From positions 96,001 to 160,000 of the forward strand of contig BJFY01000001.1 in NCBI GenBank assembly GCA_014190155.1: a stretch of 64,000 nt of DNA, in the 5' to 3' direction. A program made the translations under genes and the position numbers. Under the pieces are notes generated by a model. The model saw only the letters and a list, made by a program, of their open reading frames with translations. It had not been told where the DNA came from and ran no database searches. Source of the DNA: Actinomycetes bacterium (lineage in GTDB: Bacteria > Actinomycetota > Actinomycetes > Nanopelagicales > Nanopelagicaceae). Below, piece after piece: positions 9,690 to 18,303 of this stretch; position 1 is the first letter of the stretch, and every line of letters starts with the position of its first letter.

Positions 9690-10843
9690 TGGTGGCTATT
9701 TCTTCGCAACGCAAATGGGCTACCGGATACTTAATTGCGGTCGCAGCGCTCTTCATTACCTATCAATTTTTATTTCCTTGGGATGGATTGCCAATGGGAA
9801 TTTATGACACGTTACAACTTTGGCTTCCACCTACGTCGGTCAATGAGGCGCTAGTTTATGTAATTTGTGCGCTTGGCTTAAATATCGTAGTCGGTTATGC
9901 CGGTCTACTTGATCTTGGTTATGTAGCATTCTGGGCGATCGGCGGATATTGCGCTGGTTGGTTTATGTCGGAATTTTTCCACATGATTAATATTCATTTC
10001 TACGGTTCAGTGGCAAAAGCAGCTCCTGGAATTCACGTCAATTTCTGGGGCGTATTACTTATCGGTGGGTTAGTTTGTGCTTTCTTTGGAATTCTGATCG
10101 GTGCACCAACGCTACGACTTAAGAGCGATTATCTTGCAATCGTTACTTTGGGTTTCGGTGAAATTATTCCGCAAATCTTCTACAATGGTGACGATATTGG
10201 TGGATTTAACCTTTCGAACGGTACAAAAGGAATCACAATCCTGGATCCAATTCCTGCGGGAATAAAAAATATTGGCCCATTTGATTTTGGTTACAAGTTT
10301 ATTGTTTTCGTTTTCTTGGCATTTGTAATGATCTTTATCTCGCTTCGTTTGCGAAAAGGTCGACTAGGCCGTGCGTGGTTAGCTATTCGTGAAGATGAGC
10401 TAGCTGCAAGCATGATGGGAGTGCCCTTAATGCAGACCAAATTGGCTGCTTATGCAGTTGGCGCATTCGCTGGTGGCCTAGGCGGCGTGGCTTTCGCAAC
10501 GCACGTTGATGGTGTTTATGCAGAACGATTCAACTTTTCAATCTCTATCTTCTTGCTCGCAATGGTGGTGTTAGGCGGCATGGGTAACGTCTGGGGTGTC
10601 ATTCTTGGCGCGCTCTTGCTCTCCTGGATTAACTCCACCGGATTGCCTGCATTTGGTCAGACATTCAATAGCAGGTTCGGGACTGAAATTAATTTCCCAT
10701 CATTCACATTCTTACTATTTGGTTTAGTTCTAATTTTAATGATGTTATATAAACGCGAAGGTTTGATTCCAGAGTCGCGCCTTCGTCTAATTCTTCATGA
10801 AGGTGACCCGGAAGAAGATCTCTCACCAAAGGAGAGTAAGTAA
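9689..10843 (+). CDS. livM: Branched-chain amino acid ABC transporter, permease LivM
   Basis: This second permease has about nine transmembrane segments and 384 residues. Typical LivM signatures are visible: GLNIVVGYAGLLDLGYVAFWAI near residue 60 (partial), the PTLRLKSDYLAIVTLGFGEI region near 145 (partial), and VVLGGMGNVWGVILGA near 300. The start is uncertain between GTG 9686, ATG 9689 and GTG 9692; GGAAAAGG just upstream can serve any of them, and I chose the ATG that overlaps the livH stop. The C-terminus is short and charged, ending in the cytoplasm. It pairs with LivH to form the pore. Confidence 0.93.
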   Translation: MVAISSQRKWATGYLIAVAALFITYQFLFPWDGLPMGIYDTLQLWLPPTSVNEALVYVICALGLNIVVGYAGLLDLGYVAFWAIGGYCAGWFMSEFFHMINIHFYGSVAKAAPGIHVNFWGVLLIGGLVCAFFGILIGAPTLRLKSDYLAIVTLGFGEIIPQIFYNGDDIGGFNLSNGTKGITILDPIPAGIKNIGPFDFGYKFIVFVFLAFVMIFISLRLRKGRLGRAWLAIREDELAASMMGVPLMQTKLAAYAVGAFAGGLGGVAFATHVDGVYAERFNFSISIFLLAMVVLGGMGNVWGVILGALLLSWINSTGLPAFGQTFNSRFGTEINFPSFTFLLFGLVLILMMLYKREGLIPESRLRLILHEGDPEEDLSPKESK

Positions 10844-10845
10844 CT

Positions 10846-11634
10846 ATGGCGCTCTCACCGGTAAAAGTTTTACAAGCTTCTAACATCAGCGTTGCATTCG
10901 GCGGACTGTTAGCAGTAGATGACATTTCATTCGACATCCCAGAGAAATCTGTGGTTTCGCTAATTGGCCCAAATGGTGCTGGAAAGACCACCTTCTTCAA
11001 CGTGCTAACCGGTCTTTACAAACCATCTGCTGGAACGGTTACATACGATGGTACTGATACCACTGATTTGCCACCGCATAAAATTGCTGAACTTGGCATG
11101 GCGCGCACATTCCAAAATATTCGACTCTTTGGTTTGATGACTGCAGAAGAGAACTTATTGGTAGCGATGCACTCCCATTTAAAATCGGGAATTCTTGCCA
11201 CAATTTTTGGTACTTCAAGACAACGCAAGGAAGAGAAAGAAGCTCTGGATCGGGCTCGCGAAATTCTCGACTTCGTGGGAATTGGCAAGTGGGCTGGCGA
11301 ATATGCTCGCAATCTTTCATATGGTGATCAACGGCGTTTAGAAGTAGCACGAGCGCTGGCGTTGAATCCAAAAGTTTTACTTTTGGACGAACCTACTGCA
11401 GGTATGAACCCGCAAGAATCTCAAATTTTCATCGATTTCGTTTACAAAGTTCGTGCCGAACGTGACGTGGCGATTTTGTTAATTGAACACGATATGAAGG
11501 TTGTAATGAGCGTTTCGGAGCGAGTTACTGTTTTAGACCAAGGCGAAAAAATTGCTGAAGGTTCACCGGCTGATATCAAATCAAACCAACGTGTTATCGA
11601 GGCTTACCTGGGTAAAGCTAAGGGAGGTAAATAA
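10846..11634 (+). CDS. livG: Branched-chain amino acid ABC transporter, ATPase LivG
   Basis: This 262-residue cytoplasmic ATPase has Walker A GPNGAGKTT near residue 42, signature LSYGDQRRLEVARAL near 155 and Walker B LLLDEPTAGMNP near 175. The signature's LSYGDQR form is typical of LivG rather than LivF. An AAGGAG ribosome site sits about 9 bases before the ATG. The stop overlaps the livF start (TAATG), so the pair is made together. It energises uptake by LivHM. Confidence 0.94.
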   Translation: MALSPVKVLQASNISVAFGGLLAVDDISFDIPEKSVVSLIGPNGAGKTTFFNVLTGLYKPSAGTVTYDGTDTTDLPPHKIAELGMARTFQNIRLFGLMTAEENLLVAMHSHLKSGILATIFGTSRQRKEEKEALDRAREILDFVGIGKWAGEYARNLSYGDQRRLEVARALALNPKVLLLDEPTAGMNPQESQIFIDFVYKVRAERDVAILLIEHDMKVVMSVSERVTVLDQGEKIAEGSPADIKSNQRVIEAYLGKAKGGK

Positions 11635-12347
11635 TGTCCGCGCTATTAGAAGTTAAAAATCTTAAAGTCGGCTATGGCAAGATCATTGCTGTTAAGGACA
11701 TATCAATAACCGTTAATCAAGGTGAAATCGTTACCTTGATCGGCTCTAATGGAGCTGGCAAATCAACAACACTTCGCACTATTTCTGGACTTTTGAAACC
11801 AAAATCTGGTGAAATTCTTTTCGAAGGTAATCGAATTGATGGCAAAGAAGGCCACGAAGTTGTAAAGCTTGGAATATGCCAATCCCCAGAAGGTCGTCGA
11901 ATATTCCCGCGTATGACAGTTAGCGAGAATTTAGATCTTGGTGCATTCCTTCGAAGTGATAAAGATGCTGTCGCTGCCGATCGTGAGCGGGTATTGGATC
12001 TTTTCCCAAGACTTCGGGAACGCATTTCGCAACGTGCTGGAACCATGTCTGGTGGCGAACAACAAATGTTGGCGGTAAGCCGAGCCTTGATGGGTGCACC
12101 AAAGCTATTAATGTTAGATGAACCATCAATGGGTCTAGCCCCAGTACTCGTGGATATGATTTTTGAGACAATCACAAAAATTCGTGAACAAGGAATTACT
12201 ATTCTTTTGATCGAGCAGAATGCTGCGGCAGCTTTAGATATTGCCGATCGCGCTTATGTTTTGGAATCTGGCGCTATCAAGATGAGTGGTAAAGCTTCAG
12301 ATCTTGCAAAAGATCCTGCAGTTACAAAAGCTTATCTTGGCGGTTAA
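11634..12347 (+). CDS. livF: Branched-chain amino acid ABC transporter, ATPase LivF
   Basis: This 237-residue ATPase is the second nucleotide-binding subunit of the importer. Walker A is GSNGAGKST near residue 38, the signature MSGGEQQMLAVSRAL near 140, and Walker B LLMLDEPSMGLAP near 160. QSPEGRRIFP after the helical domain is a LivF hallmark. An AAGGGAGG ribosome site lies inside the end of livG. It is the last gene of the operon and converges on a thioesterase gene with only three bases between stops; no separate terminator is seen. Confidence 0.94.
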   Translation: MSALLEVKNLKVGYGKIIAVKDISITVNQGEIVTLIGSNGAGKSTTLRTISGLLKPKSGEILFEGNRIDGKEGHEVVKLGICQSPEGRRIFPRMTVSENLDLGAFLRSDKDAVAADRERVLDLFPRLRERISQRAGTMSGGEQQMLAVSRALMGAPKLLMLDEPSMGLAPVLVDMIFETITKIREQGITILLIEQNAAAALDIADRAYVLESGAIKMSGKASDLAKDPAVTKAYLGG

Positions 12348-12350
12348 AAC

Positions 12351-12767
12351 TTAACGCTTAGCAAGAATTAGATTTGTAATTCTGGCAGTGCAAGTTCGTT
12401 CACCTTTATCGTTAGTTATGACAATTTCGTGACAGCATAAAGTTTTTCCCAAAGTTATTGCGGTAGCTACGCCGGTAACAATGCCAGAAGTGGCTGATTT
12501 ATGATGGGTTGCGTTAACTTCAATGCCAACAATTCGGCGATCTGGTCCAGCATGTAACTGTGCCGCAATCGAACCTAAACTTTCAGCAAGTACAACGCTT
12601 GCACCACCATGCAATAAACCCATTGGTTGGGTGTTGCCCTCAACTGGCATTGTCCCGACCATCCGTTCAGGTGAAGCTTCAATAACTTCGATACCCATTT
12701 TTTCGCCGAGCGCGCCACGTCCTCGGACTTTTAAGAGTTCCATGTAATCATCTTTGTTGAATTCCAT
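12351..12767 (-). CDS. Hotdog-fold acyl-CoA thioesterase (PaaI/MenI-like)
   Basis: This 138-residue protein has the length and motif of small hotdog thioesterases; MGLLHGGASVVLAESLGS near residues 49-66 contains the His-Gly-Gly substrate loop and the catalytic acidic residue. Such enzymes hydrolyse acyl-CoA thioesters such as DHNA-CoA or phenylacetyl-CoA; the actual substrate cannot be read from the sequence. The gene is divergent from polA, with only 38 bases between the start codons. Its ATG is preceded at 6 bases by TAGAAT on the minus strand, so the mRNA is probably leaderless. Confidence 0.87.
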   Translation of the reverse strand: MEFNKDDYMELLKVRGRGALGEKMGIEVIEASPERMVGTMPVEGNTQPMGLLHGGASVVLAESLGSIAAQLHAGPDRRIVGIEVNATHHKSATSGIVTGVATAITLGKTLCCHEIVITNDKGERTCTARITNLILAKR

Positions 12768-12773
12768 GACGTC

Positions 12774-12779
12774 ATTCTA
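12774..12779 (-). promoter_or_regulatory. -10 box of the thioesterase gene (leaderless)
   Basis: Read on the minus strand, TAGAAT is followed by GACGTC and then the ATG at 12767, a six-base spacer. No ribosome-binding site fits in this gap. Confidence 0.5.
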
Positions 12780-12792
12780 GGCAATAACTCCA

Positions 12793-12798
12793 TAGAAT
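12793..12798 (+). promoter_or_regulatory. -10 box of polA (leaderless)
   Basis: TAGAAT is followed by seven bases and then the polA GTG at 12806. The identical hexamer serves the divergent thioesterase gene 13 bp away on the other strand. Confidence 0.5.
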
Positions 12799-12805
12799 CA
12801 CCGAT

Positions 12806-15406
12806 GTGAAGCCGCGTCTCTTATTACTAGATGGCCATTCGTTGGCTTATCGAGCCTTTTTCGCGCTACCAGCTGAGAATTTCACAACTTCTACTGGACA
12901 GCACACAAATGCGGTTTACGGATTTGCTTCAATGTTAATGAATTTAATTCGCGACGAACGGCCAACTCATATTGCAGTTGCCTTTGATGTTTCTCGCAAA
13001 ACTTTTAGAAGTGAAAAATTTCCAGAATATAAAGCGACTAGATCAGCCACGCCCGATGAATTTAAGTCCCAATCCGCATTCCTATATCAATTAGTTGATG
13101 CATTTGGGATAAAGCGTTTTGAATTAGCAGGATTTGAAGCCGACGATATTTTGGCAACCATATCCACTGCGGCAAAAACTGAAGGTTTTGAAGTATTGAT
13201 CTGTACTGGCGATCGGGATAGTTTCCAATTGGTGGATGGGGATGTAACTGTTTTATATCCCAAAAAGGGAGTTACTGAACTAGCACGAATGACACCTGCA
13301 GCGGTCACCGAAAAATATGGCTTAACGCCAGCGCAGTATCCAGATTTTGCAGCGCTGCGTGGCGACCCGAGTGATAATTTGCCATCAGTTCCTGGCGTAG
13401 GGGAGAAGACTGCAACTAAATGGATTCAGGAGTACGGATCCCTAGGTGAATTACTTGCAAAGGCAGATAAATTGGCTGGCAAAGTTGGTGAGTCATTGCG
13501 AGCGAGTATTGAAAGTGTGAAAACAAATCGGGAACTTACCCAATTACTTCATGATGTTCCGATTGATTTTAAAGTTGCTAATTTACTTTGGGAAGGACCG
13601 CACGAAACAGATATCTCTAAACTCTTTGACCACTTGGAGATCCGTACTTTAAAGGAACGCCTGAAAGCAATTGGTGTTTCAGCAAAGGATGCGCCAGTAA
13701 AAAGCGCCACGGTAACGACCATTTCAGTATTGCAGATTTCCAGTAGTGATTTAGAAAAGCTGATTGCAGAAGAATCTTTGCCAATTACGATCGCGGCATC
13801 ATATGCAGGTAACCAAATTCTAGAATATTCAGTTCAGCTATCGAGTGGTAAAACTCTCCATATCCAATCAAATGAAATGGGTAAATGGTTTCTAGATCCA
13901 AAAATTAAGAAAATAACCCATGGAGCAAAGCCGTTAGTTAGAGACTTCGGGATGCAAGGTTTGATCTTCGATACTGAGCTGGCCGCGTACTTGGTTAACC
14001 CAGGGACTAGATCGCTGGAACTAAGCGATTTGACGCAAAGGTATTTGGGTTTTGCAACTGATTCGCAAGGTGGCACTACCGCAGAGACGCTCTTTGATGA
14101 ATCTAATTTCGAACCTCGCTCTGCAAGTTGGATCGCAGATCTAGCGACAGTTCTAGAAAAAGATATGAAAGATCGGGAGTTGTTAAACCTATTTAACGAA
14201 ATGGAAATTCCAGTTCTAAATTTGCTCGCACAGATAGAAGCTTTAGGAATAGCGGTTGATGTTAAAAAATTGAAAGAACTTGAAACATTATTGCGAAATG
14301 ATGTAGAGCGTGAAACAGCTGCCGCCCATAAGGCCGCCGGTAAAGAATTTAACGTCGCATCGCCAAAGCAATTACAAGCAGTACTTTTCGAAGATTTAGG
14401 GCTACCAAAGACTAAGAAAATTAAAACTGGGTATACGACAGATGCTGACTCTTTAGATTGGCTCTTCACCAAAACTGCTCATCCGGTATTACAAAGTTTG
14501 TTGAGAATTCGGGAAGCCGGCAAGTTAAAAACCACAATTGAAGGACTACTTACTGCTACTGGAAAAGATGAGCGGATCCATACAACTTTTCAACAAACTG
14601 TTGCCGCAACCGGGCGTCTCTCCTCAACAGATCCAAATCTTCAAAATATTCCAGTACGTACTGAAGAGGGGCGAAAGATTAGAGATTGTTTTATTGCACA
14701 ATTCCCATTCGTTGATTTGATGACCGCTGATTACAGCCAGATTGAAATGCGAATAATGGCGCATCTTTCGAAAGATGCGAAATTACTTGAAGCTTTTCAT
14801 TCGGGCGAAGATTTGCACTCCACCGTGGCGTCCGAAGTTTTTGGAGTCCCACGAAGTGAAGTAGATGCCGAAATGCGTCGCAAAATTAAGGCGATGTCCT
14901 ATGGACTTGCTTACGGGTTATCATCCTTTGGACTCGCACAGCAATTAGATCTTTCGCCAACGGATGCTAGTGAATTGATGGCCCGTTATTTTGAGAGGTT
15001 TGGTGGGATACAAATTTATTTGAAGAGCGTTGTTGTCGAAGCCCGAGCTAAGGGGTATACCGAAACAATTATGGGACGCCGACGTTACCTTCCAGATTTG
15101 AATCAAGACAATAGGCAGCGGCGCGAGATTGCGGAACGGATGGCGCTTAATTCACCAATACAAGGTTCAGCTGCAGACATTATAAAAATTGCAATGTTAA
15201 ATGTAGGGAAAGCAATCGCCAAATCTGGAGTTAAATCTAGATTGCTATTGCAAGTACATGACGAATTAATTTGTGAGATTGCACCGGGCGAAGCTGAAAT
15301 TATAGAGAAGTTAGTTAGAACTGAGATGGGTAGCGCTTACCCGCTCAGCGCTCCACTAGAAGTAAATGTTGGTTTTGGTAAAACCTGGGATTCGGCCGCG
15401 CATTAG
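12806..15406 (+). CDS. polA: DNA polymerase I
   Basis: This 866-residue protein joins a 5'-3' flap exonuclease (residues 1 to about 290; LLLDGHSLAYRAFFA, ATGDRDSFQ-like acidic motifs, GVGEKTA helix-hairpin-helix), a 3'-5' exonuclease-like domain (about 300-480) and a family A polymerase (about 490-866). Polymerase motif A is DYSQIEMRIMA, motif B ends in SYGLAYG and motif C is QVHDEL. The exonuclease-like domain lacks the Asp-x-Glu of ExoI, so proofreading is probably lost, as in other actinobacterial Pol I enzymes. It fills gaps in repair and replaces RNA primers. The GTG start has no Shine-Dalgarno site and follows a TAGAAT box by 7 bases. Confidence 0.96.
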   Translation: MKPRLLLLDGHSLAYRAFFALPAENFTTSTGQHTNAVYGFASMLMNLIRDERPTHIAVAFDVSRKTFRSEKFPEYKATRSATPDEFKSQSAFLYQLVDAFGIKRFELAGFEADDILATISTAAKTEGFEVLICTGDRDSFQLVDGDVTVLYPKKGVTELARMTPAAVTEKYGLTPAQYPDFAALRGDPSDNLPSVPGVGEKTATKWIQEYGSLGELLAKADKLAGKVGESLRASIESVKTNRELTQLLHDVPIDFKVANLLWEGPHETDISKLFDHLEIRTLKERLKAIGVSAKDAPVKSATVTTISVLQISSSDLEKLIAEESLPITIAASYAGNQILEYSVQLSSGKTLHIQSNEMGKWFLDPKIKKITHGAKPLVRDFGMQGLIFDTELAAYLVNPGTRSLELSDLTQRYLGFATDSQGGTTAETLFDESNFEPRSASWIADLATVLEKDMKDRELLNLFNEMEIPVLNLLAQIEALGIAVDVKKLKELETLLRNDVERETAAAHKAAGKEFNVASPKQLQAVLFEDLGLPKTKKIKTGYTTDADSLDWLFTKTAHPVLQSLLRIREAGKLKTTIEGLLTATGKDERIHTTFQQTVAATGRLSSTDPNLQNIPVRTEEGRKIRDCFIAQFPFVDLMTADYSQIEMRIMAHLSKDAKLLEAFHSGEDLHSTVASEVFGVPRSEVDAEMRRKIKAMSYGLAYGLSSFGLAQQLDLSPTDASELMARYFERFGGIQIYLKSVVVEARAKGYTETIMGRRRYLPDLNQDNRQRREIAERMALNSPIQGSAADIIKIAMLNVGKAIAKSGVKSRLLLQVHDELICEIAPGEAEIIEKLVRTEMGSAYPLSAPLEVNVGFGKTWDSAAH

Positions 15407-15408
15407 AG

Positions 15409-16635
15409 CTATTTATTTTTGTCAGCGTTATCTTCCATCGCATTTAAATCAGATTCATCAGAAGGTAATTCATTCGCTTGTACAAAATGTTTTTTCCCGG
15501 CAGTCAAAATTAAATAACCAATGAATACTGAGACGCTAGTCATTGCAAAACACCAGCGCGGCCCATAATTTTCAGCAATAAGACCTCCGATTGCTGATCC
15601 AATTGCAGTAAATGTTCCCTCTACCGTCCATAGCCAAGCAAGTGCTGATACGGCAGTGCCTTTAGGGCGAACCGCTTCAGTAACTTCCCAATAAAAAACT
15701 TGTTGCACACCTCCCACTAAGCCGATTAAGGCTGCAAGTAGGATTAGCGACCAGTCTGGATAAGCTAGTGATAACGGCGCTACTGAGATTACCCAGAATT
15801 TATATGTTACAAGAAAACCCTTTAGCGGCGAAAGTTTTCTCGAGATGGTGCCGGCGACTACGCCACCGAAAACATTAAATAACCCGAATACTGCAAAAAG
15901 TAAGGCCGCTCGCGAAGGAAGATTTTCTTGGGTAGTGAAAGCTGGTATTCCAATATTGAACGCGCCCCAACCTAGACCGATCACTACGCCTTCGAGCGCA
16001 AGTATTTGCATAGCGGGAACACGCCAAATTGGGAGCGTGTCAATTTCTTTCTTCTCTGGAATCCACTCACGCGAAATTTTTGTAAAAGCTATTGAAATTC
16101 CACCAATAAACATAAAGAGCGCGCATATTTGTAACGCAGAATTAGGTCGCGAACTTAAGGATAATGAAGTTGCAATTACTGGACCAAAGATTCCGGTCGT
16201 GCTAAGCACTGCAGTATCGAGCGCGTAGGCGGTACGCCATTGATCTTCTGGGAGCGCAATTCTCCAAAGTGGTCTGATTGATAAATTTATTGGTGGTGAA
16301 AACAACCCAAATAGAAAAGCCATAATAATTAATTGCTTGGTATTGGTTGCAGTGCTAAACCAAAAAATTGAAATTGCAAAAGCTGGAACCATGATTCGCA
16401 ACGGCCATTTCTGCCCGTATTTATCTATGAAAGCGCCACGCAAACCTGCGGTACCAGCTCCAGCAATTGAATTTGCTCCGATCGCTAAACCTGCTAACGC
16501 GATAGATCCAGTTTCGCGTTGAACTTTGAAGAATATTGAGAGCGAAATCATGCCGTAAGCGATTCGCGCGGGGAATGCGGCAATAATCAAGGTTCGCGCT
16601 GTCGGTACCCGCAAAAGCTCCAAATATCGACCCAT
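15409..16635 (-). CDS. Major facilitator superfamily transporter
   Basis: This 408-residue membrane protein shows about twelve hydrophobic segments in two halves, with the charged loop DKYGQKWPLR between helices 2 and 3, a form of the MFS motif A. The N-terminus GRYLELLRVPTARTL resembles actinobacterial MFS proteins often annotated as putative permeases. The C-terminal tail is acidic and cytoplasmic. Substrate is unknown. The gene converges on polA with two bases between stop codons. On the minus strand a TAGACT box lies 6 bases before the ATG, so a leaderless mRNA is likely. Confidence 0.85.
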   Translation of the reverse strand: MGRYLELLRVPTARTLIIAAFPARIAYGMISLSIFFKVQRETGSIALAGLAIGANSIAGAGTAGLRGAFIDKYGQKWPLRIMVPAFAISIFWFSTATNTKQLIIMAFLFGLFSPPINLSIRPLWRIALPEDQWRTAYALDTAVLSTTGIFGPVIATSLSLSSRPNSALQICALFMFIGGISIAFTKISREWIPEKKEIDTLPIWRVPAMQILALEGVVIGLGWGAFNIGIPAFTTQENLPSRAALLFAVFGLFNVFGGVVAGTISRKLSPLKGFLVTYKFWVISVAPLSLAYPDWSLILLAALIGLVGGVQQVFYWEVTEAVRPKGTAVSALAWLWTVEGTFTAIGSAIGGLIAENYGPRWCFAMTSVSVFIGYLILTAGKKHFVQANELPSDESDLNAMEDNADKNK

Positions 16636-16641
16636 TTTTGG

Positions 16642-16647
16642 AGTCTA
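16642..16647 (-). promoter_or_regulatory. -10 box of the MFS gene (leaderless)
   Basis: On the minus strand TAGACT is followed by CCAAAA and the ATG at 16635. No ribosome site is present. Confidence 0.5.
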
Positions 16648-16668
16648 CCTAACCAATAGCTATGCGAA

Positions 16669-16698
16669 TTGACCTAGGTGGCGCGGCTTAAGTAACCT
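16669..16698 (+). promoter_or_regulatory. rpsA promoter
   Basis: TTGACC (16669-16674) and TAACCT (16693-16698) are 18 bp apart. The same two hexamers with the same spacing occur upstream of the presumed rRNA operon at 63772-63801. Transcription from here would give an S1 leader of about 120 bases before the TTG at 16825. I see no clear terminator or riboswitch in that leader. Confidence 0.55.
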
Positions 16699-16824
16699 TT
16701 GCCCTCGCTCACATCTCTTGCACTGACCTCGGACAGAGTAGGAAAGTGCCCAGTAAATCCAAAAGATTTTCTGGAGTCGGGTTGTGTGCATACCTACTAG
16801 TTTAAATTCCCCAATCGGAGCACC

Positions 16825-18198
16825 TTGAGTATTGCAAATGTAGCTATAAATGACATTGGATCAGCAGAAGATTTTCTCGCCGCAATCGAAGGCACAATCA
16901 AGAATTTTAATGATGGAGATTTAGTAACTGGAATAGTTGTCCAGGTAGATCGCGATGAAGTACTCCTAGACATTGGCTACAAAACCGAAGGTGTAATTCC
17001 ATCCCGCGAACTCTCTATCCGCCACGATCTTGATCCAAGCGAATTGGTAAAAGTTGGCGATCGTGTTGAAGCGTTAGTTCTGCAAAAGGAAGATAAAGAA
17101 GGACGCTTAATTCTTTCTAAGAAGCGCGCTCAATACGAAAAAGCATGGGGCGATATTGAAGGTAAGAAAGAACGTGACGAAGTTGTCGTCGGCACTGTTA
17201 TTGAAGTTGTTAAAGGTGGCTTGATCGTTGATATCGGCCTCCGTGGTTTCCTTCCTGCATCACTTGTTGAGATGCGCCGAGTCCGTGATTTAACACCATA
17301 CATTGGCCAACAAGTTGAGGCCCGAATTATCGAACTTGATAAGAACCGAAACAACGTTGTGCTTTCTCGTCGTGCATTTTTGGAACAGACCCAATCTGCA
17401 TCACGCACCACATTCCTTAATCAACTGCAAAAGGGTCAAGTACGAAGTGGCGTAATCTCATCTATCGTTAACTTTGGTGCCTTCGTTGATCTTGGTGGCG
17501 TAGATGGCTTGGTTCACGTTTCAGAGCTATCTTGGAAACATATCGATCATCCTGGTGAAGTTGTAGCAGTTGGCGATGAAGTTACAGTGGAAGTTCTAGA
17601 AGTAGATTTCGAAAGAGAACGTGTCTCACTTTCGCTTAAAGCTACTAAAGAAGATCCGTGGCAAGCATTTGCTCGCACCCACACCATCAACCAAGTTGTT
17701 CCTGGTGAAGTTACAAAGCTAGTGCCGTTTGGCGCCTTTATCCGAGTGTTCGATGGCATTGAAGGTTTAGTTCACATCTCCGAACTTGCCGAACGCCACG
17801 TAGAAATTCCAGAACAAGTTGTTCAAGTTGGCGATCAATTATTTGTAAAAATTATTGATATCGACTTAGAACGCCGCCGAATCTCGCTTTCACTAAAGCA
17901 AGCAAACGAAGGCCACGATATTGAGGTTGAAGCATTTGATCCAGCTCAATATGGAATGCCAGCTCGTTACGATGCCGCTGGAAACTTTATTTATCCTGAA
18001 GGTTTCAATGCTGCAAATCAAGAGTGGCAACCTGGTTTTGAATCTCAACGTGAAGAATGGGAGCGTCAATACGCTGAAGCCCAATCACGTTTCGTTGCGC
18101 ATAAGAAGCAAAAGTCTGAAGCGCAAGCAGCAGATGCTGCCGCAGTTGTTGCCGAACCGACAGCAGAAACCACAACTGAAGTAGTTGCTGCCGAATAG
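16825..18198 (+). CDS. rpsA: 30S ribosomal protein S1
   Basis: This 457-residue protein carries four S1 RNA-binding repeats (about residues 32-102, 118-184, 204-273 and 290-360), the usual actinobacterial form and shorter than the six-repeat enterobacterial protein. Repeat hallmarks GFLPASLVE, GAFVDLGGVDGLVHVSELSW and GAFIRVFDGIEGLVHISEL are visible. The tail after about residue 400 is charged and Ala/Glu-rich. The start is TTG with GGAG four bases upstream. S1 helps unwind mRNA on the small subunit; in organisms rich in leaderless mRNA its role is more limited. A strong terminator follows. Confidence 0.95.
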   Translation: MSIANVAINDIGSAEDFLAAIEGTIKNFNDGDLVTGIVVQVDRDEVLLDIGYKTEGVIPSRELSIRHDLDPSELVKVGDRVEALVLQKEDKEGRLILSKKRAQYEKAWGDIEGKKERDEVVVGTVIEVVKGGLIVDIGLRGFLPASLVEMRRVRDLTPYIGQQVEARIIELDKNRNNVVLSRRAFLEQTQSASRTTFLNQLQKGQVRSGVISSIVNFGAFVDLGGVDGLVHVSELSWKHIDHPGEVVAVGDEVTVEVLEVDFERERVSLSLKATKEDPWQAFARTHTINQVVPGEVTKLVPFGAFIRVFDGIEGLVHISELAERHVEIPEQVVQVGDQLFVKIIDIDLERRRISLSLKQANEGHDIEVEAFDPAQYGMPARYDAAGNFIYPEGFNAANQEWQPGFESQREEWERQYAEAQSRFVAHKKQKSEAQAADAAAVVAEPTAETTTEVVAAE

Positions 18199-18212
18199 TT
18201 CTACTAAGCGAG

Positions 18213-18252
18213 AGCCTCGGTACTTAACTTTGTATCGGGGCTTTTTCTTTTT
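18213..18252 (+). terminator. Rho-independent terminator of rpsA
   Basis: AGCCTCGGTAC (18213-18223) pairs with GTATCGGGGCT (18232-18242), giving 11 bp with two G-T wobbles and an eight-base loop, followed by a run of T broken by a single C (18242-18252). The coaE promoter begins about 40 bases further on. Confidence 0.88.
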
Positions 18253-18291
18253 AGTATGCCCCCTAAAGAGGCGTGGATTGACCGAGAAAGA

Positions 18292-18297
18292 TAGGCT
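18292..18297 (+). promoter_or_regulatory. -10 box of coaE (leaderless)
   Basis: TAGGCT is followed by GAAGCA and the coaE ATG. TTGACC at 18278 looks like a -35 but is only 8 bp away, too close for normal sigma-A use. Confidence 0.5.
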
Positions 18298-18303
18298 GAA
18301 GCA

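Noticed and set aside
13834..14472. 212-codon minus-strand open frame inside polA
   Set aside because: Ser/Phe/Lys-rich translation typical of an antisense shadow; no start signals; polA is clearly the real gene.
18278..18297. TTGACC plus TAGGCT as a full coaE promoter
   Set aside because: The spacing is only 8 bp, too short for sigma-A; only the -10 is kept.
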